A stretch of DNA of 64,000 nt, taken from assembly GCF_022213955.1 (NCBI RefSeq), contig NZ_JAKNTW010000018.1, positions 62,001 to 126,000 of the forward strand. Direction: 5' to 3'. The notes below the pieces were generated by a model. That model was given only the letters and a program-made list of their open reading frames with translations, was not told the DNA's origin and made no database searches. The stretch is from Dolomitihabitans soli (lineage in GTDB: Bacteria > Actinomycetota > Actinomycetes > Streptosporangiales > Streptosporangiaceae). Of this stretch, positions 7,427 through 15,891 are shown one piece after another; within the stretch, counting starts at the first letter, position 1; every line of letters starts with the position of its first letter. A program made the translations under genes and the position numbers.

Positions 7427-9862
7427 TCAGCGCTCCCGGAGCCGCACCACCCTCAGCTCGGGCGAGGACAGGATGTCGTGCTCGCAAAAGCGAGATCGTA
7501 CCCATCGGCTTGCCGAGAACAGCGCAGTCTGGTCGGCGAAGTGGACCGAGTTCGGGTCGCTGGACTGCGAGTAACTGAGCAGCGTTGTCGCGTCCGGGCA
7601 GGGACCGCCGGTGAACGACACCACCTGCATGTGGCTGGATCCGCTCGCCACCTCGGGGTTGCCGCGGGCGGGATCCCAGACCGGGGTGATCATGTTTAGC
7701 ACGCCCTGGAGCGAGTCCCCGCCGGGCATGGCGAGTTTGCGGCCGTTGCGCACCACATAGTGGTGCTCGCCGAGCGGCGCGTCCGGGGCGATCCCGGCCG
7801 CCCGCAGCTCGGCGATGGCGTCGCCCAGGGCGGTCCGCACCAACGGCTTGGACGTGTCCACAGTGTTCGGTGTATTGACCGGATCGGCCGGGTCGAACGG
7901 CACCCGCCAGACGTCCGGCCGGCGGCCGAGATGCTGCACGAACCGGTCGAACAGCAGCCCACCGCCGCTGCCCACGGTCATCCGGCGGTCCCAGTCGGAG
8001 AGTGCGGAGCAGGCCGGCCCGACGGGCACGGTGTCACCGGTGGAGGTCGGCGCCTGGCCGCCGGGGAAGGCCGCGCACATGGCGGCAACATCCGCGGCCG
8101 CCCGCTCGCCGACCCAACTGCGGTTGGAGAACAGCAGGTCCTGCATCGTCTCGCGGGTGAACCGGCCGCGCGCCAGCTGCTCCTCGATCTGCGTGATCCC
8201 CATGCGGGTACGCGGACTCCGCTCGGTGCCGATGTCGCCCATGATCCGCGGGTAGTCGGTGATCGGCTGGCGCGGGTTGGTCAGCCAGGCGCTGTCGTTG
8301 GAGTTCTCCACGTAGTCCGACCGGGTCAGCGCTGGCATCCGGCGCGGACCGAAGATCCCCGGCACCAGGGCGTCCGGATCGTTGCCCCAGGCGCAGTCGG
8401 CCCGGGATCCGTCCAACACGGCCACCCCGGTGCGCGGGAAGACCGTCTGCCCGAGCGGCGTGTTGCAGCGCCCTGCCAGCTCGTCGGTGATGTGTGGAAC
8501 GACCTGGATGTCGGTGTACAGGGCCCGGCCGGCCTGATCGGTGGCGATCGTGTTGACCCACGGCACGCCCTGGGTCCGGGACAGCACGTCGACGATCTCC
8601 CGGGTGTCGCGCGCCTGTCCCAGCCCGAGCCAGGTGTTCAGGCCGCGCAGGTTGCCCTCGTTGGCATCGCGTATCGTGTACGCGCTGGTTGCCGTCCACG
8701 CCAACGGAAGCCCGCGGACCGGCGACATCACCGGCCCGTACCGAGTCGAGTACAGCGTCCGCTCGACGGTGGAGATCGACCCGTCGGCGTTGCGCACCTG
8801 CACCGCTACCCGCCGGCTGGTCATCCGCTCCGGCTTGCCGTCCACCAGATAGGTCGTCGGGTCCCCGGGAACCAACCGCACCTCGTAGAGGCCGAACGTA
8901 GTCACCGTCGACACGGTGTGACTCCACGCCACGTCGCGGTTGAATCCGATCTGGACCATCGGCATGCCCAGCAGGCCGGCCCCGCTGACGTCGAGCCGTC
9001 CGGGCACGGTCAGCTGGGACTGCCAGAGGCGCAGGGCGCCCTGCCAGGGGAAGTGCGGGTTTCCGAGCATGAGCCCGCGCCGGTTCGCCGTACCGGCCGA
9101 GCCGATGGCGATCGCGTTGCTGCCCATGTCCGCAGTGGCCCCGGTGGCCCCGGTGTCCAAGGCCGGGCGCACCCGGTCGGTGGCATCGGCGGGCATCCGC
9201 GGCGCGACCGTTGCCGCCGAGGCGCCCGGAGGCTGCGCCGACACGATCGCGCCGATCTTCCCGGGGATCCGGGCGTCCAGCGCCATCAGGGCGTGGAAGT
9301 GCCGGTACACGTCCATCTCCGAGATCGGCCGCACCCAGTCGGCGCCACGGCAGGCGGGATCGGAGATGTTGCGCACCCCGGTCTCGCGCAGGAACCGGTT
9401 GTACCCGGCGACGTAGCCTCGAATGAGCTCGCGCGCCTCGGTTCCCGGCCCGTACGGCGGGCCGGCGGCCAAGGCCCGGTCGATCACTCGGGAGTCGTTG
9501 ATCTGTTGGTAGAACAGGTCGCCGGCGAGGTTGGAGGACGCCGGTGCTAAGACATCGCCGGGTGGCGCGTCAGGGCCGAGATAGCGAGATCGCTGCGCAC
9601 CGACCGTAAGGTAGGTGCCGGCCAGCGCGCAGATGTTGTCCTTGGCCGTGGCGAACCCGAAGCCGTAGCCGAGTCCCGCGAAGTTGTCCGCCTTGATATG
9701 CGGTATGCCGTGCTCCGTGTAGCGGATGTCGGCCGCCAGTCCCCGGCCCGAAGCGTCGAGCAGCTGGTTCTCCTTGGCCGGCGTGGCGGTGGCGATGCCG
9801 GTGACCGTCGTGCAGACGGTGGCAATGACGGCGGTGACGAGAAGTAAGGAACGAATACGCAC
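7427..9862 (-). CDS. Penicillin acylase family protein (secreted amidohydrolase)
   Basis: An 811-residue precursor of the Ntn-hydrolase class. Order: signal peptide (residues 1-27, ending ATATPA), alpha chain, spacer, and beta chain beginning at the autocatalytic nucleophile Ser near residue 248 in ADMGSNAIAIG. Downstream come GLMLGNPHFPWQG and QIGFNRDVAWSHTVS, typical of the beta chain. Full length and the GSN motif resemble aculeacin A acylase, Streptomyces penicillin V acylase and AHL-degrading AhlM. Known roles are cleaving fatty acyl chains from lipopeptides, penicillin V or acyl-homoserine lactones outside the cell. Which applies here is not decidable by eye. The gene stands alone between remnants. 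Confidence 0.9.
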   Translation of the reverse strand: MRIRSLLLVTAVIATVCTTVTGIATATPAKENQLLDASGRGLAADIRYTEHGIPHIKADNFAGLGYGFGFATAKDNICALAGTYLTVGAQRSRYLGPDAPPGDVLAPASSNLAGDLFYQQINDSRVIDRALAAGPPYGPGTEARELIRGYVAGYNRFLRETGVRNISDPACRGADWVRPISEMDVYRHFHALMALDARIPGKIGAIVSAQPPGASAATVAPRMPADATDRVRPALDTGATGATADMGSNAIAIGSAGTANRRGLMLGNPHFPWQGALRLWQSQLTVPGRLDVSGAGLLGMPMVQIGFNRDVAWSHTVSTVTTFGLYEVRLVPGDPTTYLVDGKPERMTSRRVAVQVRNADGSISTVERTLYSTRYGPVMSPVRGLPLAWTATSAYTIRDANEGNLRGLNTWLGLGQARDTREIVDVLSRTQGVPWVNTIATDQAGRALYTDIQVVPHITDELAGRCNTPLGQTVFPRTGVAVLDGSRADCAWGNDPDALVPGIFGPRRMPALTRSDYVENSNDSAWLTNPRQPITDYPRIMGDIGTERSPRTRMGITQIEEQLARGRFTRETMQDLLFSNRSWVGERAAADVAAMCAAFPGGQAPTSTGDTVPVGPACSALSDWDRRMTVGSGGGLLFDRFVQHLGRRPDVWRVPFDPADPVNTPNTVDTSKPLVRTALGDAIAELRAAGIAPDAPLGEHHYVVRNGRKLAMPGGDSLQGVLNMITPVWDPARGNPEVASGSSHMQVVSFTGGPCPDATTLLSYSQSSDPNSVHFADQTALFSASRWVRSRFCEHDILSSPELRVVRLRER

Positions 9863-10057
9863 GCGTTCACCGTGGCCGGACTGTTTCCGCGCGCCGTGAT
9901 CACCGTGTCATGGTTGTGCTACAGCGTCGGGCAGCGTGCCGGAGGTGGGAACGCCGGTTGGCTCACGCTCCGCCGGATGGTCCCTCGCCGACTATTCGGT
10001 CACTCCGTACGCGCAGGTCGGCCCCCGCTCGCGGGGATGGTTCGTGGGGTACGCCGA

Positions 10058-10174
10058 GACGCGTGGGTCGGAAACGTGGTGTCCATCGATGATGGCGCGG
10101 TGGTGCTGCTGCTCGACCTGGAGTGTTGCTCGATAGGTCCGCCCGAATGGGACCTGACCAGAAAGCTCTGCTGA
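10058..10174 (+). pseudogene. Phosphotransferase (APH family) C-terminal remnant
   Basis: The frame encodes DAWVGNVVSIDDG followed by VVLLLDLECCSIGPPEWDLT, then a stop. This matches the kinase core of APH-type phosphotransferases: the catalytic loop normally reads HGDxxxxN, and the metal-binding aspartate strand ends in GPPEWDL. The histidine of the catalytic loop is replaced (RRD) and everything N-terminal is missing, so this is a remnant. Confidence 0.55.
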
Positions 10175-10608
10175 GCTTTGGCTAACGGCGCGAATCTCCA
10201 GTGCGTAAGGCGGTCCTTCCCACACAGAAGGACTGCTCGTAGCCCTCGCCAGACCCAAACGTCACATAGGCCTCGCCCGGAATCGTAGGGCTGTCATTTT
10301 GACCAGGTCGAAACCCTGTGGATAACCTGGCCTCCTTGGGCGATCCATGCCCAGCGAAATCCAGGCCTCGCGACCATCCGGTCCGGGGCTTTTCGCATGT
10401 CCAGGGGGACAAGCTTCCCGGGATCGCGGCCCGCGGAAGGCCAGGAAAATCCGGCGGTCGGCGGATAAGCGGGTGCGGCGCCGCCGACGCCATCCCACCG
10501 CATCGGACGTCAGCGTTCGCCATCGCCCAAGGAGGCGCTCATGCGTGATCACAGCCACCTCGCCTCCGCTGCGTCAGTCGGCAGCAGCCTCGACCGGCAC
10601 GACCACAG

Positions 10609-10860
10609 GACCCCTACCTGCGCACGCTGCCTGCCGGCCCGCTGCCCCGCTTCGCCGGCCGCATCCTGACCACGCTGCTGGGCGGCTACCTGGGCGACTC
10701 CGTGCCACAACGGGATATTCCCCGCTATCTCACATTGTGGCGAGCAGGCTCGCTACCCGTCGATCAACTGCTCGGCGAGACTTTCCCGCTCAACGACGTG
10801 AAAGTCGCGCTCGAACGGCCCGCCTCAGGCACCGCCGTCCGGCCGATCCTCATCCCCTGA
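10609..10860 (+). pseudogene. Zinc-type alcohol dehydrogenase C-terminal remnant
   Basis: An open frame without a start codon encodes GGYLGDSVPQRDIPRYLTLW, RAGSLPVDQLLGETFPLNDV and ALERPASGTAVRPILIP, then TGA. This is the last 60-70 residues of a medium-chain zinc alcohol dehydrogenase (the GS-x-RDIPR and LPVDxLL motifs). The Rossmann and catalytic zinc domains are absent. It lies between other gene fragments. Confidence 0.7.
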
Positions 10861-10988
10861 CTGTTCGACCAGGCCACGCGGCCAGCATCGAAACGTTGTC
10901 GTTGAGCCAGTTTCCGGCCCGCCCACCATGGTGCTTCTGCCCGGGGCCCCGAGTCTGGGCCAGTCGGCGCGGTGCCTGGGCGGTACGG

Positions 10989-11160
10989 ATGCGCACCGCC
11001 ACTCTGTACAAGGTGCTGGCGGTCCTGATGGTAGTCATGGCCGGCGCCCTGGTGCTCACCCACACCACCGCCCTGGGCGCGCTGGCCCTGCCCGCCCCGG
11101 CGCAGGTCGTCGTCGGCGTCGCGGCAGGGTTCGGCATCGTCGTCGTCGCCGCGATCATGG
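10989..11160 (+). pseudogene. TauE/SafE (TSUP) permease fragment
   Basis: The frame encodes MRTATLYKVLAVLMVVMAGA, then VVVGVAAGFGIVVVAAIM. This is the middle of a sulfite exporter TauE/SafE family protein, including the conserved GxxxGxGxVAAIMG repeat start. Similarity stops at AAIM, where the family's GVAGGE motif should follow. Unrelated sequence then runs into the antisense amidotransferase gene. It has two membrane segments at most and is not a functional transporter. Confidence 0.6.
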
Positions 11161-11201
11161 ACCTGTTACCCGTTACCCGGCCGAGGCTGCGTGACGGGCC
11201 G

Positions 11202-11912
11202 CTAGAGCGAGGTCGGGACTCCCGAGGCGGCCAGCGCCACAGAGGCAGAGGCGAACGCGGTGATGATCGGGTGCGGCCGACTGCCGTCCCCTGCCAGCTC
11301 GGGCTGGAATAGCGTGGCCAGGAAGAATGGGTGACCGGGCAGCTCGAGCACTCGTACGGCTCCGGCACTGTCACGGCCGGTGAAGATCAGGCCACCCTCT
11401 TCCAGCACGGACAGGTAGGCGAGGTTGAGTCCGAAGCTGCAGGAGTACTTCTCCACGCTCCTGCCTGCGCCGATGATCCTCTCGATCAGCGAGCCGGGCG
11501 CCAGCAGGACTTCATCCTCATGGCCAGCGAGCGAGCACGCCAGCGGCAGCAGCAGGAAGTCATCGGCACCCGGGTCGTTCTCGGCGTGCGCGACCGGCAG
11601 GCCGAGGACGTTGCGCGCGTATTCCAGCAAGGTGTGCTGGAAGCCGCCGCAGGTGCCCAGGAACGGGATACCACGCTCGCGGGCAAATCGGGCGGCGTTC
11701 ACTGCGCCTGCCTCGCTGCGATAGGGGCTGCCGGGCAGCATCCAGATGCCGTCGAACCCTTCCAAGTCCTGAGCCTCGGTTGTGGGGATCCAGTAGGCGT
11801 CCAGCGTCAACCCGTCGCGCTCGCGCAGCGCCCCGAGGATCGACGGGATGCGCACATGGGCCTGGACACTCGGGGATCTGTCGCCGATCAGGGCGACTCT
11901 TGCGATCGTCAT
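11202..11912 (-). CDS. Class I glutamine amidotransferase, CTP synthase C-terminal-like
   Basis: A 236-residue stand-alone glutaminase-type domain. It has the nucleophile elbow FLGTCGGFQHTLLEYARN with Cys, GIWMLPGSPYRSEAGAV before it, and HPFFLATLFQPEL at the C-terminus. In the last motif the family His-x-Glu pattern is only partly kept (FQPEL). It matches the family annotated as CTP-synthase-C-terminal-related, which lacks the synthetase domain. The real reaction of this family is not established. GAGG lies before the ATG. It is divergent from a LysR regulator with a 76-bp shared intergenic region, so it is the probable regulated target. Confidence 0.8.
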   Translation of the reverse strand: MTIARVALIGDRSPSVQAHVRIPSILGALRERDGLTLDAYWIPTTEAQDLEGFDGIWMLPGSPYRSEAGAVNAARFARERGIPFLGTCGGFQHTLLEYARNVLGLPVAHAENDPGADDFLLLPLACSLAGHEDEVLLAPGSLIERIIGAGRSVEKYSCSFGLNLAYLSVLEEGGLIFTGRDSAGAVRVLELPGHPFFLATLFQPELAGDGSRPHPIITAFASASVALAASGVPTSL

Positions 11913-11956
11913 GCCTCATCCTCACCGGAACTCCCAGGTAAGCACCAACGATGATT

Positions 11957-11973
11957 CTTACTGGCTTGATAAG
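11957..11973. promoter_or_regulatory. LysR-type T-N11-A operator candidate
   Basis: The inverted repeat CTTA-N9-TAAG fits the T-N11-A rule for LysR-family binding sites. It lies in the 76-bp gap between the divergent amidotransferase and LysR genes, 16 bp before the lysR start codon. That is a standard position for autoregulation and target activation. Confidence 0.5.
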
Positions 11974-11988
11974 CGATACTGATGCATC

Positions 11989-12831
11989 GTGGATCCACAT
12001 CTGCTGCGCACGTTCGTGACCGTCGTTCACCGGGGGTCCTTCTCCGCCGCGGCTGAGGATCTCGGCTACACCCAGTCGGCGGTGTCCCAGCAGATCGCCG
12101 TGCTGGAGGCGGACCTGGGGCTGGCTCTGTTGCACCGCCGCCCGGTGACGCCCACCCCGGCGGGGGAACGCCTGCTGGAACACGCCGGTCCGCTGTTGCT
12201 ACGCCATCGAGCCGCCCGCGCCGACGTCCTGCGCGCCGCCGCCGGCCCGATCGAGCGGCTGACCGTGGTGGCCTCCCCGCTGGCGTGCACTCCGGCGATC
12301 GCCCGGAGCCTGGCGCAGGAGCGGCTGGCGGTGACGCTTCGCACAGCCGGACGTGAGAACGTCGCCCAGCAGGTCGCCTCCGGCGCCGCCGACCTCGGGT
12401 TCGTCGACGGGATCGCCGCGCCCAGCGACCCGCTGCGCCTGCCGGACGTGGGACCGCTGACCGCCGTCGGCGTGGCGGAGGAGGAGTTGGTGGTGGTCCT
12501 GCCCGGCGATCACCCGTTGTCTCGCAGGCGCGGGCTCGCGCTGGCCGACCTGGCCGACGCGCTGTGGCTGCAGGCCCCTACCGCCGTGTCGGTGGAGCGG
12601 TTGCGCGAGGTGGCGGGTATGGACGGGTTCCGTGTCGGATTCCGCTACGGCGGCGAAGACATGCACACCCTCCTGAACCTCGCCGCCGCCGGACACGGCC
12701 TGACCTTGCTGCCCTCGTCGGTGGCGGCCGGAGTGCCGCTGACCGCGCCGCGCGTGGTGCACCGGGTGGAGATGCTGTACGGTCCTCTCGCGCCGGGTAT
12801 GGCCCAGGCCGTCACCGAGCATCTCCGTTAG
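11989..12831 (+). CDS. LysR family transcriptional regulator
   Basis: A 280-residue regulator. The N-terminal winged helix-turn-helix (residues 1-60) reads LRTFVTVVHRGSFSAAAEDL and GYTQSAVSQQIAVLEADLG, with the usual PTPAGERLLEHA linker. A periplasmic-binding-protein-like effector domain follows (about 85-280) with LPGDHPLSRR and GHGLTLLPSSVAA. It starts at GTG with no visible ribosome site, so a leaderless transcript is possible. It is divergently transcribed from the CTP-synthase-like amidotransferase with a T-N11-A site between them. The effector is unknown. Confidence 0.9.
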   Translation: MDPHLLRTFVTVVHRGSFSAAAEDLGYTQSAVSQQIAVLEADLGLALLHRRPVTPTPAGERLLEHAGPLLLRHRAARADVLRAAAGPIERLTVVASPLACTPAIARSLAQERLAVTLRTAGRENVAQQVASGAADLGFVDGIAAPSDPLRLPDVGPLTAVGVAEEELVVVLPGDHPLSRRRGLALADLADALWLQAPTAVSVERLREVAGMDGFRVGFRYGGEDMHTLLNLAAAGHGLTLLPSSVAAGVPLTAPRVVHRVEMLYGPLAPGMAQAVTEHLR

Positions 12832-13253
12832 AAATCGCGCCAGGGACGGTGATCGGCCACACCGTCTTCGCGAGCAGGAGCAGGATCACTACGCCTGACG
12901 GTGCGCTCGGCCGGCGCAGAGGTGACTGGGATGAGCTGGTTTACGGGCCCTGGCGATCTTCGGCGTAGGGACCAACCGCCATGACCCGCCATCCCAGCGC
13001 TTGGTCGCCGCCTGCGAGCTAGAGCTCCCCTGCGCGAGCGGCCGGCCACACCTGGTCGGGTGCCGCAGCCGACACCGCGCCGCCCATGGCGTTCAGCCTG
13101 TCGGTGTCCGAGGCCGCCCGCCTGCCCGCACAGATCCCCGGTGTGGTCACCGCCGAGGACCTGAAGCCGCCGCCCGGCGGCAAGGTATGGCGGTCGAGAA
13201 TGCTCCGGAAGGTGGCGGTCCTGCACGGCCCGCGCGATCTGCACCCGCTTACT
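12832..13253. other. Intergenic stretch, possible remnant coding
   Basis: The lysR and SpoIIE-phosphatase genes converge here. An open plus-strand stretch from 13086 has coding-like composition (AAGCCGCCGCCCGGCGGCAA region) and would encode a start such as MAFSLSVSEAARLPAQI. It runs into the antisense strand of the phosphatase gene and matches no family I recognise. I see no terminator. Confidence 0.35.
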
Positions 13254-15455
13254 TCACGGAAGTTCTGTCCCCTCGGGAGAATTGGCGTGCCGGCGCTTGG
13301 AGGTTCGTCGAACTGGCGGTCGTCGCGAGTCGCTGGCGGGCGCCGGGGTGCTTCGCAGCAAGAGAAGGGCGGTGTCGTCCGTGCGCTGCTGGTTCGTGGC
13401 CGGTCCGATGAGCGAGGCTGCCAGGCGGTGCAGGGGCTGGCTGGGCGCGGGAGTGAATCGGGCGGCCAGGGCGGCGATGGCGTCGCCCAGATCGAGCCCG
13501 GGTTTCTCGATGAGGCCGTCGGTGTAGAGGGCCATGACCGCGCCGGGCGGCACGTTCAGGTCCGTGGCGACGTACTCGGCGTCGGAGTCTATGCCGAGCA
13601 GCAGACCGGAAGGGGTGTCGATGATCTCGGCCGGACCGCTGGGGAGGCCGAGGACCGGCGGCAGGTGCCCCGCGCTGGCCAGGTTGGCGGTGCGCCGGCG
13701 CAGGTCGAAGCTGACGTACAGGCAACTCGTGAAGCGGTCCGGGGCGAGCTCGGTGAGCAGCCGGTTGGTGTGCGTCAGCACCTCGCCCGGGTCGGCGCCG
13801 GCGGTGGCGTGGGCGCGGATGGCGGTACGTACCTGGCCCATGAGCGCGGCGGTGGCCATGTCGTGACCTTCCACATCTCCGATGACGGCCGCGGCTTCGG
13901 TGTCGCTGAGGCGGATCAGGTCGTAGAAGTCGCCGCCGAGCTCTATGCCGGGGGTGGCGGGCAGATACCGGGCGGCCACGTCCAGGCCGGGAATCTCGGG
14001 GAGGTCCCGCGGCAGCAGGCTCGTCTGCAGGGATTGGGCGAGCTGGTGCTTGTTGTCGTAGAGCCAGGCGCGTTCGAACGCCTGAGTGATCAGACCGCCG
14101 AGTGCGGTGAGCATGGCCTGCTCGCTGTCGCTGAACTGATGGGGACGGTCGTAGGCCAGGACGCACGTGCCGACGGACCGGCCTGACGCGACCAGCGGCA
14201 GGAGCACCCAGGCGCCCATATTGTCGATGTTGACGGCGTCGGGGTAGGTCCGGCGAAACTCCTCCCAGGTGGCGTAGAACGCCGCTTTACCCTGGTCGTA
14301 GCCGCGCGCCCCGCGGACCGCGTGGACCACCGGGCGGCCATTGAACCCTTCCAGGCCCCAGCGGCTGTAGCCGCGCGAGGCGAGTACGCGCATCCGGCCG
14401 CTCTCCCAGGTGAGGATGGCCATGGCCTGAGCGTCGCACACCGGCATGACGTGATCGGCCACCAGGTCGACCACGTCCTGCGCGGTCATCGCCCGTGCCA
14501 GGTAGGTCGTCAGGTGCAGCATGTCGTGCAGCCCGATCACCCGCGGACGCAGGCCGGGATCGTCGGCGGGAGTCTCGGACGTGGTGGTGGGGGTGATCCG
14601 GATGGTGATGCCGGGCAGGCTCGGGTAGCACTCAAACGACAGCTGCCGCCCGTCGGGATGGCGGGCGGTGAACTGCGTGGCCTGGTGGCTGACGATCGCG
14701 GCCCGGTAGCGGTCTTCGTAGATCGGGTCGTCCAGCCAGGGCAAAGCCTTGCACAGCCGCCGGCCGACGATCTCGGACGGTTTCGCATCCAGCAGCTCCG
14801 CGGCGGGCGCGGTAACGAGAGTCACCCGCGCCTGCGCGTCCAGGTGGCAGTAGCCCTCGGGCAGGCAGTTGAGGCACGTCAGTGCTGTCAGGCCGGCGTA
14901 CGGACCTGGCCGGTGAGCGTGAACCGGATCCAGGATCCGAGGCCGCGGCCCTGGGGTGATCGGCCGGCCCTGCTCGCTCGCCCGGCGGAGCAGGCGGCCC
15001 ATCCTCGCACAGCTGTCGTCGATGACGTCAAGCTGGCGCCGGGTGAGCCCGGATTCGCCTCCCGTGGGCCACCCCAGGACGAACCCGCCCCACACGTCGC
15101 CGCCGGAGCAGACCGGCGAGGCGGCCACCGCGAAGTGGTACGGCAACGCCAGCGCCGCCGCCGGGAATTCGCGGGCCAGGGCCACCCGGTCGCTGAGCCA
15201 GATCAGCCGCCGCTCGCGCACCGATACCGCAACCGGCACGCAATCGTTCGTTCTGACCCGGGACCAGGTTCGGGCGAGGGCGGCGGGCAGACCTATCGTC
15301 GTCTCCATCTGCAGCAGCTCGCGGCTTTCGTCCAGGACATACACGATGCCGAAATGAGCTCCCACACTGAACACGGCTTCAATCAGCAGATCATCCAGGC
15401 GAGACGACTTGATCGCCGCGCCCGGAATCGAGGCACTACCTCGTTGTCCCGCCAC
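13254..15455 (-). CDS. GAF-PAS-GAF-SpoIIE protein phosphatase
   Basis: About 733 residues. Order: GAF domain (first 150 residues), PAS domain (LPEGYCHLDAQARVTLVT...), second GAF (QDVVDLVADHVMPVCDAQ through QAFERAWLYDNK), then a C-terminal PP2C/SpoIIE phosphatase domain. The phosphatase domain shows LQTSLLPRDLPEIPGL, GGDFYDLI, VIGDVEGHDMATAALMG, ALYTDGLIE and a final TDDTALLLL. The Asp residues in GDFYD, GDVEGHD and TDD form the metal site. In actinomycetes such sensors dephosphorylate anti-sigma antagonists. No membrane segment and no anti-sigma kinase domain are present. The GTG at 15455 is chosen tentatively, and a TTG at 15497 is also in frame. No partner gene adjoins it. Confidence 0.88.
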   Translation of the reverse strand: MAGQRGSASIPGAAIKSSRLDDLLIEAVFSVGAHFGIVYVLDESRELLQMETTIGLPAALARTWSRVRTNDCVPVAVSVRERRLIWLSDRVALAREFPAAALALPYHFAVAASPVCSGGDVWGGFVLGWPTGGESGLTRRQLDVIDDSCARMGRLLRRASEQGRPITPGPRPRILDPVHAHRPGPYAGLTALTCLNCLPEGYCHLDAQARVTLVTAPAAELLDAKPSEIVGRRLCKALPWLDDPIYEDRYRAAIVSHQATQFTARHPDGRQLSFECYPSLPGITIRITPTTTSETPADDPGLRPRVIGLHDMLHLTTYLARAMTAQDVVDLVADHVMPVCDAQAMAILTWESGRMRVLASRGYSRWGLEGFNGRPVVHAVRGARGYDQGKAAFYATWEEFRRTYPDAVNIDNMGAWVLLPLVASGRSVGTCVLAYDRPHQFSDSEQAMLTALGGLITQAFERAWLYDNKHQLAQSLQTSLLPRDLPEIPGLDVAARYLPATPGIELGGDFYDLIRLSDTEAAAVIGDVEGHDMATAALMGQVRTAIRAHATAGADPGEVLTHTNRLLTELAPDRFTSCLYVSFDLRRRTANLASAGHLPPVLGLPSGPAEIIDTPSGLLLGIDSDAEYVATDLNVPPGAVMALYTDGLIEKPGLDLGDAIAALAARFTPAPSQPLHRLAASLIGPATNQQRTDDTALLLLRSTPAPASDSRRPPVRRTSKRRHANSPEGTELP

Positions 15456-15587
15456 TGCACACCCGGTTATCGGACAAGAAGCCTGACAAGAGTGCAATCC
15501 ACTTCATACAACCCAAAATAATCCGCTGATGTGCATCAAGGGAACTGGGGAGGTAGGGCGACATCGCCGCTGTTCCTCGCCAACGCT

Positions 15588-15858
15588 CTACTCGAAGACG
15601 CGCTCCACCTCGGCACGCGTCGCGGTGCGCGGCACCTTCATCGGCACCGCACTGTGGAGATCACTGCTCAGCACCGACGTCGTCCGTGGCCGCGACCCCC
15701 AGGTCACGGCCGAGGTCGCCAAGATCGCCCGCATCGCGGGCGACCTTGGCTGGATCGTGCACGAGCACGCTTGCCAGCTCCAGCGCCGGGTGGGCTGGGA
15801 CCGCGCGGATGGCCGCTCGGCCCATGTTGCCGGTACCCCAGACCATCGTGGAGATCAT
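15588..15858 (-). pseudogene. Dihydrodipicolinate-reductase-like dehydrogenase remnant
   Basis: The first 65 codons (15858-15661) encode MISTMVWGTGNMGRAAIRAV and then ALELASVLVHDPAKVARDAG. This is the NAD(P)-binding N-terminus of the DapB-like/2,4-diaminopentanoate dehydrogenase group. The frame stops where the rest of the Rossmann fold should continue. In another frame just downstream, VPMKVPRTATRAEVERVFE followed by TAG looks like the tail of a protein. The two pieces suggest a large internal deletion, although the tail may come from a different gene. Confidence 0.55.
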
Positions 15859-15891
15859 ACGCCGGAGCGTAGCAAGCGCTTGGTGATCCGC

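Noticed and set aside
7760-9550. A 596-codon open frame opposite the penicillin acylase gene
   Set aside because: Same antisense effect. The minus strand carries a complete acylase with signal peptide and nucleophile Ser.
9936-10136. Frame with GWFVGYAETRGSE, reminiscent of a class D beta-lactamase C-terminus
   Set aside because: It overlaps the better-supported phosphotransferase remnant in another frame, and no catalytic motif of beta-lactamases is present.
13086-14186. Open plus-strand frame entering the SpoIIE phosphatase gene
   Set aside because: All but the first 55 codons is antisense to the phosphatase. The first part may be a remnant but is not recognisable.
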